Assembly (NCBI GenBank): GCA_028712075.1
Contig: JAQTQX010000017.1
Span: forward strand, 1-64,000
From: Desulfuromonadaceae bacterium
GTDB taxonomy: Bacteria; Desulfobacterota; Desulfuromonadia; Geobacterales; Pseudopelobacteraceae
DNA: 64,000 nt
Direction: 5' to 3'
Part shown: positions 17,701 through 23,542 of the stretch, piece after piece
How positions within the stretch are numbered: the stretch's first letter is position 1
How the letters are laid out: each line of letters begins with the position of its first letter
Notes under the pieces: generated by a model
The model's input: the letters and a program-made list of their open reading frames with translations, nothing else
Told to the model about the DNA's origin: nothing
The model's database searches: none
Made by a program: the position numbers and the translations under genes

Positions 17701-18188
17701 TTGATGATGATCGGATAGCCATGCTCCTTGGCAAAAATCAGGGCATCCTCTTCCCGCTCGACCGGGTTTTCCGTGCCCGGAACGACCGTTACTCCGGCGG
17801 CAATGGCGGCCTTCCGGCCGGAAACCTTATCCCCCAACGCGCGCATCATTTCGGCAGTCGGACCAATAAAGGTAATGCCGTTAACCCGGCACTCTTCAGC
17901 AAATTCGGCATTCTCCGCCAAAAATCCATAACCGGGATGGATGGCATCAACATCAGCCTTGAGCGCCAGAGCAATAATTTCGTCAATCCCGAGATAGGCG
18001 TCGATCGGTGACTTCCCCTTGCCGATCAGATACGCTTCGTCAGCCTTGTAGCGATGCAGGGACAGCTTGTCTTCTTCTGAGTAGAGCGCCACAGTGCCGA
18101 TGCCAAGCTCCGTACAGGCACGGAAGATACGGATGGCAATTTCACCCCGGTTGGCCGCCATGACTTTCCGAAATCGGTATTTTTCCAT
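14739..18188 (-). CDS. pyc: Pyruvate carboxylase
   Basis: A 1149-residue single-chain biotin enzyme that carboxylates pyruvate to oxaloacetate, the anaplerotic step feeding the TCA cycle. Domains in order: biotin carboxylase (GEIAIRIFRACTELG at the N-terminus, ATP-grasp loop KASAGGGGRGMRVA near 165, EMNPRIQVEHTVTE near 290), carboxyltransferase (LLITDTTMRDAHQSNLATRVR near 535, with HLHTHDTSSNG near 735 for metal binding), and a C-terminal biotinyl domain with EAMKMET, where Lys is biotinylated. Full length for the alpha4-type enzyme. Monocistronic, with its own terminator. Together with sucCD in this window it fits acetate- or pyruvate-based anaerobic growth. Confidence 0.97.
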   Translation of the reverse strand: MEKYRFRKVMAANRGEIAIRIFRACTELGIGTVALYSEEDKLSLHRYKADEAYLIGKGKSPIDAYLGIDEIIALALKADVDAIHPGYGFLAENAEFAEECRVNGITFIGPTAEMMRALGDKVSGRKAAIAAGVTVVPGTENPVEREEDALIFAKEHGYPIIIKASAGGGGRGMRVANNKKELLEGLVAAASEAKASFGNAEVFLERYLAHPKHIEVQVLGDNYGNLVHFFDRDCSVQRRHQKVVEFAPSLSLTQTQRQELCTAALKIAGHVKYRNAGTIEFLVDGEGQHYFIEMNPRIQVEHTVTEMITGRNLVQNQILVACGHKLSDPEINIPSQSSIDMRGYAIQCRITTEDPANNFAPDFGTLTTYRSAAGCGIRLDAGNAFTGAKITPHYDSLLVKVSSWGLSFADASNIMHRALQEFRVRGVKTNISFLENVITHPVFLRGQCDTSFIEKHPELLRFREKQDRASKVLNFLGEVIVNGSPGVVKPLKSGELIEAQVPFVDTNRPRPSGSKDLFMQMGAEGLSKWILEQQKLLITDTTMRDAHQSNLATRVRSYDLIRIAEPTSYLGADLFSLECWGGATFDVSMRFLKEDPWQRLHKLSELIPNILFQMLLRGSNAVGYTNYPDNVVQKFVEEAADSGVDIFRVFDSLNWTTGMKVAMDAVRRSGKICEAAICYTGDITDPKRDKYPLEYYVTMAKELEKMGAHILAIKDMAGLLKPLAAYKLVKALKENIGIPIHLHTHDTSSNGSAMLLKASEAGVDIVDAALSSLSGLTAQPNLNALVATLEGSERDPLVNASGLQKLANYWETVRDYYAPFESGLKSGTAEVYHHEIPGGQYSNYKPQVAGLGLIERWDDCKEMYRKVNMMFGDIVKVTPSSKVVGDMAMFLVKNNLEPEDVFTSKEELAFPESVVGMFKGMLGQPYQGWPVELQKIVLKGEQPITCRPGELLEPVDFDDEKLKLEEKLGHRIDDRALVSAILYPNVYPEFDLHRQQFSDTSVIPTPIFFYGLEAGQETSLDIEPGKTLIIKLNAVGKVQKDGTKTVYFELNGNNRSVVIRDQSVQSDEAVREKADKSNPHHMGAPMPGKVLKVNVKPGDTFKAGDVLMVTEAMKMETNLKAKTDGAVADVKFKEGEKVEKEDLVIVIAG

Positions 18189-18412
18189 GTTGGTAATTCT
18201 CCTCGATAAATTTATTTAGCAAAACTAAAATAATTCAGTTATTTTAAATAGTTACGAATAATTGTGGCGGCACTAAAACAGATTGACAGGACTTTGTCAA
18301 TTGGTAAGTGAAAAATATTTCCGGGGGCAGCTGAATTTTGCTTGAAAGCAGTTGTCTTCAGCAAGAAGTCTGATACGTCATATATCGTAAAAAATAGGGA
18401 AATCACTGTTGT

Positions 18413-18457
18413 ATAATATGATAATCACGTTGACATGATATCATATTATGTTATCAT
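18413..18457 (+). promoter_or_regulatory. Promoter/operator of hicAB
   Basis: A perfect 10-bp inverted repeat, ATAATATGAT at 18413-18422 and ATCATATTAT at 18440-18449, brackets TTGACA (18430-18435). TATCAT at 18452-18457 is 16 bases downstream of that -35 box, and ATG of hicA follows 6 bases later. Type II antitoxins such as HicB usually repress their own promoter by binding such palindromes; that role here is inferred. The transcript would be nearly leaderless. Confidence 0.55.
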
Positions 18458-18463
18458 AAAACC

Positions 18464-18718
18464 ATGAACAGCAAACATCGGAAGACACTTGAAGTCATAT
18501 TCAGCAACCCGGTAAATGGAAACATCGAGTGGTCACGGATTGAGGCATTAATGATTGCCGTAGGTTGTGTCGTGGTGGAGGGTTCCGGTTCTTCTGTTAC
18601 TTTTGAAAAAATGGGGAAGCGAGCGTATTTTCATCGTCCCCATCCTCAAAAAGAATCGTTACGGTATAGAGTCATTGATGTCAGACATTTTCTTGAAGCT
18701 ATCGGAGTAGAGCCATGA
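18464..18718 (+). CDS. hicA: HicA-family mRNA interferase toxin
   Basis: An 84-residue protein resembling the HicA subgroup that starts MNSKHRKTLEVIFSNPV and has a dsRBD-like fold. The usual catalytic GSH motif reads GSGSSV here, and a conserved-looking FHRPHPQKE lies later, so the active site may use the later histidines or differ from E. coli HicA. HicA toxins cleave mRNA in a ribosome-independent way. The gene overlaps hicB by 4 bases (ATGA), the usual hicAB order. A palindromic operator precedes it. Confidence 0.8.
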   Translation: MNSKHRKTLEVIFSNPVNGNIEWSRIEALMIAVGCVVVEGSGSSVTFEKMGKRAYFHRPHPQKESLRYRVIDVRHFLEAIGVEP

Positions 18719-19050
18719 ACGCTATGAAATACAAAGGGTATGCCGCGCGGATTGAATTTGACGCACACGACCGGATATTTGTTGGACACCTGGCGGGAAT
18801 ACGCGATGTTGTAGGATTTCACGGAACATCTGTAGAAGAGTTGGAAGCCGCTTTTCATGAAGCGGTTGAGGATTATCTTGCCGCCTGTACCGTGTTGGGG
18901 CAACCACCACACAAACCTGCTTCCGGAAAGGTTTTATTACGAGTGCCTCCCGAAGTTCATGCTGCTGCAATCATGGCTGCCGAGAGCGAAGGAAAAAGCC
19001 TTAACCAGTGGGTAACTCACGTTTTAGAGGAAGCAGTACACTATGGTTGA
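18715..19050 (+). CDS. hicB: HicB-family antitoxin
   Basis: A 111-residue antitoxin. Residues 1-65 form the HicB RNase-H-like fold (YKGYAARIEFDAHDRIFVGHLAG, then VEELEAAFHEAVEDYL). The C-terminus is a ribbon-helix-helix DNA-binding segment (GKVLLRVPPEVHAAAIMAAESEGKS). It neutralises HicA and represses the operon, probably through the inverted repeat at 18413-18449. A terminator follows at 19065-19104. Confidence 0.88.
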   Translation: MNAMKYKGYAARIEFDAHDRIFVGHLAGIRDVVGFHGTSVEELEAAFHEAVEDYLAACTVLGQPPHKPASGKVLLRVPPEVHAAAIMAAESEGKSLNQWVTHVLEEAVHYG

Positions 19051-19064
19051 TATCGGTATTGCTT

Positions 19065-19104
19065 AAGCCTGATGAGGCTGTATAACCGTCCATACAGGCT
19101 TTTT
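19065..19104 (+). terminator. Probable rho-independent terminator after hicAB
   Basis: CTGTAT/ATACAG with flanking AGG..GCT pairing, loop AACCGTCC, then TTTTT. It lies 15-50 bases after the hicB stop. Confidence 0.65.
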
Positions 19105-19171
19105 CATCTTGCCGCAATCAACCCGATATGGTAGTTACAACAATCGTTCATACTGATAAATGAGGTGAATC

Positions 19172-20245
19172 ATGGATTTTAAAATCGTTCCACTCCCCGC
19201 AGATAAAATGAAGACGAAAATAGCCGACCAGTCGCAACTCGGCTTTGGCAAATATTTTACCGACCGGATGCTGCTGGTTGAGTGGCAGAAAGAGCGGGGA
19301 TGGTACGATGCCCGTATCAAACCTTACGAACCATTCACGCTCGATCCTGCCTGCGTGGTCTTTCACTATGCCCAGGAAATTTTCGAAGGTTTGAAAGCAT
19401 ACAAATGGGCCGATGGGCGTATTGCCCTGTTCCGCCCGGAGATGAATGCCCGCCGCTTCAATCAGTCGGCTGAACGTATGTGTCTGCCGGAAGTGCCGGA
19501 AGAGCTTTTTCTGAAGGGGATCGAACAGCTGGTGTCATTGGAACAAGAGTGGATTCCGACCGCCGAGGGGACGTCTCTTTACATCCGTCCCACCATGATT
19601 GCAGTAGAGCCGTTTCTGGGTGTCCACCCATCGAGCCATAACTACTTCTACGTGATCCTCTCGCCGGTCGGTGCCTACTATTCCGCCGGCTTCAACCCGA
19701 TCAAAATCATGGTAGAGGACAAATATGTCCGTGCCGTGCCGGGCGGCACCGGCGAGGCCAAGACCGGCGGCAACTACGCCAGTTCGCTGAAGGCCGGTGA
19801 GGAGGCCCAGAAGAAAGGGTATGCCCAGGTGCTCTGGCTCGACGGCCGGGAGCGGCGCTTCATCGAAGAGGTGGGAGCCATGAATATGTTCTTCGCCTAC
19901 GGTGACACCATTGTCACCGCACCCCTGGCCGGTTCAATACTGTCCGGTGTGACCAGGGATTCAGTGTTGAAGCTTGCTCCCACCCTCGGATACAAGGTTG
20001 AGGAGCGCCCCATTGACGTGAACGAGCTGTTTGCCGACATCAAGTCGGGCAGGGTCACCGAGGCTTTCGGCAGCGGCACGGCTGCTGTCATCAGCCCGGT
20101 CGGCACACTCTGCTACAAGAATGAAGCGATCCAACTGACTGGCGGCACAGTTGGCGAGATTACCCGAAAGATGTATGACACCCTGACCGGTATCCAGACC
20201 GGGAAACTGCAGGATGATTTCGGCTGGGTACGCTTTGTTGCATAA
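19172..20245 (+). CDS. ilvE: Branched-chain amino acid aminotransferase
   Basis: A 357-residue PLP fold-type IV aminotransferase that interconverts Leu, Ile and Val with their 2-oxo acids. The catalytic lysine is probably in GGNYASSLKAGEEAQ near residue 205; EEVGAMNMFF near 235 and SGTAAVISPVG near 312 are the other cofactor and substrate elements. Its length and N-terminus (LGFGKYFTDRMLLVEW) match the long-chain BCAT group shared with eukaryotes. ATG 19172 has GAGGTG upstream. A GC-rich hairpin (GGGCGGGC/GCCCGCCC, about 20255-20278) follows but with a weak T-run. It lies inside the accessory region but looks like an ordinary core gene. Confidence 0.95.
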   Translation: MDFKIVPLPADKMKTKIADQSQLGFGKYFTDRMLLVEWQKERGWYDARIKPYEPFTLDPACVVFHYAQEIFEGLKAYKWADGRIALFRPEMNARRFNQSAERMCLPEVPEELFLKGIEQLVSLEQEWIPTAEGTSLYIRPTMIAVEPFLGVHPSSHNYFYVILSPVGAYYSAGFNPIKIMVEDKYVRAVPGGTGEAKTGGNYASSLKAGEEAQKKGYAQVLWLDGRERRFIEEVGAMNMFFAYGDTIVTAPLAGSILSGVTRDSVLKLAPTLGYKVEERPIDVNELFADIKSGRVTEAFGSGTAAVISPVGTLCYKNEAIQLTGGTVGEITRKMYDTLTGIQTGKLQDDFGWVRFVA

Positions 20246-20290
20246 CATTCCCGCAGGGGCGGGCCTTGTGCCCGCCCTGATTTGAGCGCC

Positions 20291-20467
20291 ATGCCTCCAA
20301 AAAAGACACCACATAAACCAGCCCCGAACAAACTCTGCACGTCGTGCCGTCGCACCTGCAAACAGGTGGCAAATGCGGTCGTTGCCAAATGCCCCCGGTA
20401 TTACCCCTTCAATCGCAAGCAGACAAAACCCGAGTTTGCTTGGAAACAGATGGATTTGGGACTCTGA
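20291..20467 (+). CDS. Small Cys/Lys-rich protein, possible metal binder
   Basis: A 58-residue frame, MPPKKTPHKPAPNKLCTSCRRTCKQ... ending WKQMDLGL. Four cysteines in CTSCRRTC and KCP suggest zinc or Fe-S binding. Amino-acid composition is protein-like, and its TGA overlaps a CTG at which the following ferredoxin frame could begin. There is no strong ribosome-binding site before ATG 20291. It overlaps the 5' part of the longer ferredoxin frame, so at most one of the two uses the bases 20344-20463 as coding sequence. I favour this frame there. Confidence 0.55.
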   Translation: MPPKKTPHKPAPNKLCTSCRRTCKQVANAVVAKCPRYYPFNRKQTKPEFAWKQMDLGL

Positions 20468-20664
20468 AAACAGACTTCCGGGACATCCCGAAGATCGATT
20501 CCGCACGCTGCAGCGGTTGCGGTCGGTGCGTTGCTGCCTGCCCTCTCCGCTTGATTACCCTCGAAGTGGCAAAATACCGAAAAAGTGCCATGCTGATTAA
20601 TGCTGAACGATGTACTCATTGTGGACAGTGTGTAGAGAGCTGTCTGTTGGATGCAATTATTTAA
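20344..20664 (+). CDS. 2x[4Fe-4S] ferredoxin (start uncertain)
   Basis: The supported part is about 66 residues, from KTDFRDIPKIDSARC onward, with two cluster motifs: CSGCGRCVAACP and CTHCGQCVESC. Typical of small bacterial ferredoxins that carry low-potential electrons, and possibly a partner for the AOR enzymes. The ATG at 20344 gives 106 residues, but the first 40 overlap the small Cys-rich frame and look unlike a ferredoxin. A CTG at 20464-20466 overlapping the upstream TGA (CTGA) would give a 66-residue protein that starts right before the conserved part. No ATG or GTG lies between. Confidence 0.8.
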   Translation: MPSHLQTGGKCGRCQMPPVLPLQSQADKTRVCLETDGFGTLKTDFRDIPKIDSARCSGCGRCVAACPLRLITLEVAKYRKSAMLINAERCTHCGQCVESCLLDAII

Positions 20665-20670
20665 AACGAG

Positions 20671-20738
20671 CCCGTGACGTATTGCGCCTAGTCCCCGTGT
20701 ACCCTCCCCCTCACCCTGTTTTATCCGAAGTCTGAAAA
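20671..20738 (+). repeat. Dispersed repeat, copy 1 (second copy 21621-21689)
   Basis: Starts CCCGTGACGTATTGCGCC and runs about 65 bases in parallel with 21621-21689, which starts CCCATGACGTATTGTGTC. About 70 percent of positions match by eye. The two copies are direct repeats on either side of the PIN toxin/antitoxin pair. Confidence 0.5.
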
Positions 20739-20867
20739 TATTGAAAGGTGCTGAAAGGTCGTTTGGGTACGGGCGGTGTTTCTGCAAACGCACGTATCCT
20801 GTTTGTTAGGGTGGGCACAACGTGGAAGGCGGAGGTGTCGGGCATGCTTTACGATCTGTCGTCAAGC

Positions 20868-21110
20868 TTATCCCGGCAGTTCATCTCCTGCAATCGGCGG
20901 GAGTTTTCTGACCGAATCCAGAATGCTCAACGCTTTTTCAGTATTCGCACGCTCGGCTCGTTCCAGAAAAAACGCTTCCGTCTTCAAAGCGGAAACTTTT
21001 TCAGCAAGAGCCAGTACGATAAACTGGTTAAGTGAAACTTTGTCTTCGCGGGCAAGTTCTTTGGCATAACCCGCAAGTGAATCAGGAATACGGAGGGCGA
21101 ATTGGCTCAT
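20868..21110 (-). CDS. Ribbon-helix-helix antitoxin of a PIN toxin pair
   Basis: An 80-residue protein beginning MSQFALRIPDSLAGYAKELA, followed by EDKVSLNQFIVLALAEKV. This is the pattern of short HicB-C/CopG-like ribbon-helix-helix antitoxins. ATG 21110 has AGGAG 8 bases upstream and overlaps the stop of the PIN gene (ATGA); a start 27 bases further upstream has no such site. Expected to bind and inhibit the PIN toxin and to repress the pair. Toxin-first order is less common for PIN modules. Confidence 0.8.
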   Translation of the reverse strand: MSQFALRIPDSLAGYAKELAREDKVSLNQFIVLALAEKVSALKTEAFFLERAERANTEKALSILDSVRKLPPIAGDELPG

Positions 21111-21541
21111 AATATGGCTCCTGTTAATTTGATACATTCAGCCGGTGTCACTAACCTCAGGGCAAAGCGGTTGGCTGCATCAGCAAAATCTTTGGTGTTA
21201 AACGTGACCAGTGCATCAGCACTCGAATTCAAAGCAGTTTCCAGTACCATTTCATCATTCTGGTCCCGCAATTGAGGCCGCCAAAGATAATTCAGGTGAA
21301 CCGGTTCCACATGGGCAGCCAAAGTGTCCAGCACAATGTCAAGATTCTCAAGAGAAATACCGTGCCGTAACCTGATGTGCGGGCGTTTGATCACAGTCTC
21401 ATACTCAAGCCAGAGTGCCGGCGAAGCCAATAGTCGTATTTTGTCCGTCAATGCCCAACGAATCAGGAGGTGGGATGCGCCGTCACGATTGCACATGGCG
21501 GTTACCAGAACATTGGTATCGAGAATTAGTCTGAGCGTCAT
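21107..21541 (-). CDS. PIN-domain toxin (putative VapC-like ribonuclease)
   Basis: A 144-residue PIN-domain protein. The first acidic residue is in LRLILDTNVLVTAM, a central Glu in LWLEYETVIKRP, and further acidic positions lie in LRDQNDEMVLETALNSSADALVTFNTKDF. Such proteins are Mg-dependent ribonucleases acting as toxins. It is the COG1569-like PIN group rather than classical VapC. Coupled to the antitoxin by a 4-base overlap. No strong ribosome-binding site precedes ATG 21541. Flanked by two copies of a ~68-base repeat. Confidence 0.85.
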   Translation of the reverse strand: MTLRLILDTNVLVTAMCNRDGASHLLIRWALTDKIRLLASPALWLEYETVIKRPHIRLRHGISLENLDIVLDTLAAHVEPVHLNYLWRPQLRDQNDEMVLETALNSSADALVTFNTKDFADAANRFALRLVTPAECIKLTGAIL

Positions 21542-21620
21542 ATTGCGGACAATATCATATTTGGAATGGTCAGGTAAACATTAGATTGTAACATCAGTCA
21601 TAATTTGATTGAAATTTGCG

Positions 21621-21689
21621 CCCATGACGTATTGTGTCAGGTCCTTGTGTTACCATTTCACCTGTCCTGTATATCCAGAATCGTCTTAA
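21621..21689 (+). repeat. Dispersed repeat, copy 2 (first copy 20671-20738)
   Basis: CCCATGACGTATTGTGTC followed by GGTCCTTGTG; aligned by eye with 20671-20738 over about 65 bases. Confidence 0.5.
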
Positions 21690-21837
21690 TGAAAATTAAA
21701 AGTCGTGGCAAATATTGGCGAAATCTGCTAAGGCAAATCGTGACGGAACAGTACGTTGACGGTGGGGAAAGGGTAATAAAGAGGCTGGTCGGAACACGCA
21801 TCTCAATGAAATAGCCATCCGCGTGAGTTGAAATAAT

Positions 21838-21882
21838 GTCCCATCGGGGCGCATGTATGTTAACCGTGGAATTCATCCTACG
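21838..21882 (+). repeat. Palindrome module, decayed copy A
   Basis: Contains CCCATCGGGGC and, 14 bases on, ACCGTGGAATTCATCCTACG. Both are mutated versions of the P1 and P2 palindromes described at 22408. The spacing between them is preserved, supporting common origin. Confidence 0.55.
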
Positions 21883-21908
21883 AGCCAATGCTGTGAGGAG
21901 CCGAAACC

Positions 21909-22304
21909 ATGCAAAACCAACCTGCTATTTTTGAAACCCACAAAATCCGCCGTGTCTACGACGAAAAAAACGAAACCTGGTGGTTCTCGGCGGTGGAAAT
22001 CATTCGGGTACTGACTCAGCAGCCGGATTATCAGGCCGCCAGAAATTACTGGAAGGTGTTGAAAAATCGGCTTGCCAAGGAAGGAAGCCAGTCGGTTACA
22101 AATTGTAACCGACTGAAACTGCCTGCTGCTGACGGTAAAATTACCTTACTGACGTGGCTACTGCCACAATTTATTCAGCTTTTTACGTTTCCCGCGTCTC
22201 CGATGTGCCGGCAGACACGCGAAGGGAAGCAGGCGTGCCCAGGAGTAAGCCGGGATATGATACGCCGTGTATTGCGGGAGCAGCAAAATGCAGGAGCAAT
22301 TTAG
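21909..22304 (+). pseudogene. BRO-N domain protein, frameshifted remnant
   Basis: The first ~75 residues match the BRO-N antirepressor-type DNA-binding domain: IFETHKIRRVYDEKNETWWFSAVEIIRVLT, then YQAARNYWKVLKNRLAKEGSQ and a region ending AADGKI. At about 22145 the conserved continuation LTDVATA appears in the next frame (CTT ACT GAC GTG GCT ACT), so the gene has a frameshift, and sequence beyond it no longer resembles the family. The frame ends at 22304 with unrelated residues. BRO-N proteins are common in phages and mobile regions. The ribosome-binding site is intact, so a truncated domain could still be made. Confidence 0.65.
22089..22115. repeat. 27-bp palindrome, family copy 1 (within the BRO-N remnant)
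   Basis: CAGTCGGTTACA, AAT, TGTAACCGACTG: a perfect 12-bp stem. Related palindromes with the same centre and the same trailing GAA occur at 23467-23493 and 24605-24629. Confidence 0.7.
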
Positions 22305-22407
22305 TGCCAAGGGCGAGGCCCGACAGCACGGTGGGGAAAGAAAGGGTAATTACCTATTGGTAAGGGTAATAAAGAGGGTAATGGAGAGGGTGTGAACATC
22401 ATCGGAT

Positions 22408-22563
22408 AGCCCCATCGGGGCTATTGACGGTAGCCGTGGGATTCATCCCACGGATTGAGACGACGCACCAATTCACCCGTCGCGTACGCGACGGGGGGAT
22501 ATGATTCTCCATTGCTCCGGGGAATGAATTCCCCGTCTACCATCACACCGTCCCTCTGGGACG
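22408..22563 (+). repeat. Palindrome cluster, copy B (P1-P5)
   Basis: P1 22408-22422, P2 22434-22453, P3 22476-22495, P4 22518-22535, P5 22549-22563, ending 11 bases before the transposase ATG. Five perfect or near-perfect palindromes in 156 bases. Confidence 0.8.
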
Positions 22564-22574
22564 AAGGATATCTC

Positions 22575-23027
22575 ATGGCAAATACATACACGTCATTGAA
22601 TTACCATATCGTGTTCAGCACCAAAAACCGGGAACCGTGGCTTGTAGCCACCAAGGAAGCCAGAATATGGGAATACCTTGGCGGCATTGCCCGCACAAAC
22701 GGAATGAAAGCTCTAAAAGTTGGAGGGTATGACGACCATATTCATGTCTTGCTGGCATTACCGGCCACCATCTCCGTCAGTAAAGCGGTGCAACTGCTTA
22801 AAGGCGCTTCCTCTCGTTGGATTCATGAGAGCGACAACGATATGATGGCGTTTGCATGGCAGGATGGATACGGGGCATTCACGGTAGGTCTTACACAGAT
22901 CGCCGATACGGTGCGCTATATTGAAGGTCAACGTGAACACCACCGGACAAAATCGTTTCAGGAAGAGTATGTTCATTTTCTTAAAAAGCATGATGTTGAA
23001 TATGACGAACGCTATGTGTGGGGTTGA
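22575..23027 (+). CDS. IS200/IS605-type Y1 (HUH) transposase, RAYT-like
   Basis: A 150-residue single-strand transposase. The HUH metal motif is in YDDHIHVLLALP near residue 56. The catalytic tyrosine is probably in VRYIEGQREHHRTKSF near 115, the YIxxQxxHH pattern of TnpA. The N-terminus YTSLNYHIVFSTKNREPW is also typical. Such enzymes cut and rejoin single-stranded DNA at hairpins, either to move an IS or, in the RAYT branch, to spread REP palindromes. ATG 22575 follows palindrome P5 directly; the usual ribosome-binding site is weak (GAAGG). The gene looks intact. Confidence 0.85.
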   Translation: MANTYTSLNYHIVFSTKNREPWLVATKEARIWEYLGGIARTNGMKALKVGGYDDHIHVLLALPATISVSKAVQLLKGASSRWIHESDNDMMAFAWQDGYGAFTVGLTQIADTVRYIEGQREHHRTKSFQEEYVHFLKKHDVEYDERYVWG

Positions 23028-23033
23028 GTAAAA

Positions 23034-23192
23034 AGCCCCATCGGGGCTATTGATGGTAGCCGTGGGATTCATCCCACGGGTTGATGCGGCATCCGTCCAT
23101 TCATCCGTCGCGTACGCGACGGAGGGATATGATGTGTCGTTGCTCCGTGGAATGAATTCCCCGTCTACCGTCACGCCGTCCCTACAGGACGG
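23034..23192 (+). repeat. Palindrome cluster, copy C (P1-P5)
   Basis: P1 23034-23048, P2 23060-23079, P3 23105-23122, P4 23146-23163 (one stem mismatch), P5 23176-23192. Same order and similar spacing as cluster B; begins 6 bases after the transposase stop. Confidence 0.8.
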
Positions 23193-23201
23193 AAACGTCA
23201 A

Positions 23202-23247
23202 AGCCCAATCGGGGCTATTGATGGTAGCCGTGGGATGAATCCCACGG
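23202..23247 (+). repeat. Palindrome module D (P1-P2)
   Basis: P1 reads AGCCCAATCGGGGCT and P2 reads CCGTGGGATGAATCCCACGG, 11 bases apart as in clusters B and C. The P2 loop is the reverse complement of the usual TTCA loop. Confidence 0.75.
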
Positions 23248-23466
23248 ATTGAGAGGCGTTCGGGCAAGCCGGTGGTAACGGGTGAGAATTTTAAGGGGTT
23301 GGCGGTGAAGGGAAAGAAGAAGATAACGTGACGTGTGATCAAGTTTTGTTGATATTGGGAAGCGGGTGGGGTTGATGGGGTGAAGGTGGGGATGATGAAA
23401 TCTGATCAAGCCCCAATAACGACTGATTAATGCCGAGCTGTCCGAAAATGCCGGACGACTGAACGT

Positions 23467-23493
23467 CAACCGGTTATAAATTGTTACCGGTTG
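23467..23493. repeat. 27-bp palindrome, family copy 2
   Basis: CAACCGGTTATA, AAT, TGTTACCGGTTG: stem with one mismatch, followed by AAACC. Lies 50 bases before the nuclease gene start. Confidence 0.65.
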
Positions 23494-23542
23494 AAACCGG
23501 ATGCGGTTGGTGGCGGTAATAGAACGACACATGGAGAATGCC

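Larger units (their letters stand above)
21542..21908. other. Intergenic region with decayed repeats
   Basis: A 367-base gap. It carries copy 2 of the ~68-base repeat (21621-21689). At 21838-21882 there is a degraded copy of the palindrome module found at 22408, 23034, 23202 and 24643: CCCATCGGGGC, then ACCGTGGAATTCATCCTACG. A short plus-strand frame at 21605-21814 has no recognisable protein. The sequence GTGAGGAG before 21909 is the ribosome-binding site for the next gene. Confidence 0.5.
22408..23192 (+). mobile_element. IS200-like/REP-associated transposase unit with palindrome clusters on both sides
   Basis: A transposase gene (22575-23027) lies between two direct copies of a ~155-base cluster of five palindromes: 22408-22563 and 23034-23192. 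In order these are P1 AGCCCCATCGGGGCT, P2 CCGTGGGATTCATCCCACGG, P3 CCGTCGCGTACGCGACGG, P4 CGGGGAATGAATTCCCCG and P5 CGTCCC-N3-GGGACG. Spacing is conserved between copies, while loops and single bases vary. IS200/IS605 and REP-associated transposases recognise hairpins near their ends, so these palindromes are good candidates for its substrate. Exact cleavage ends cannot be set by eye. Confidence 0.6.
23028..23542. other. Intergenic region filled with palindromic repeats
   Basis: A 515-base gap after the transposase. It holds palindrome cluster C (23034-23192), the P1-P2 module D (23202-23247) and the second copy of the 27-bp palindrome (23467-23493). Open frames crossing it on both strands arise from repeat sequence. 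The site GGAG at 23533 serves the nuclease gene. Confidence 0.6.

Noticed and set aside
21605-21814. 69-codon plus-strand frame
   Set aside because: No ribosome-binding site, covers the repeat copy 21621-21689, and the peptide has no recognisable pattern.
22758-23342. 194-codon minus-strand frame across the transposase end and palindrome cluster
   Set aside because: Its sequence is the antisense of the repeats and of the transposase; the internal peptide repeats come from the palindromes.
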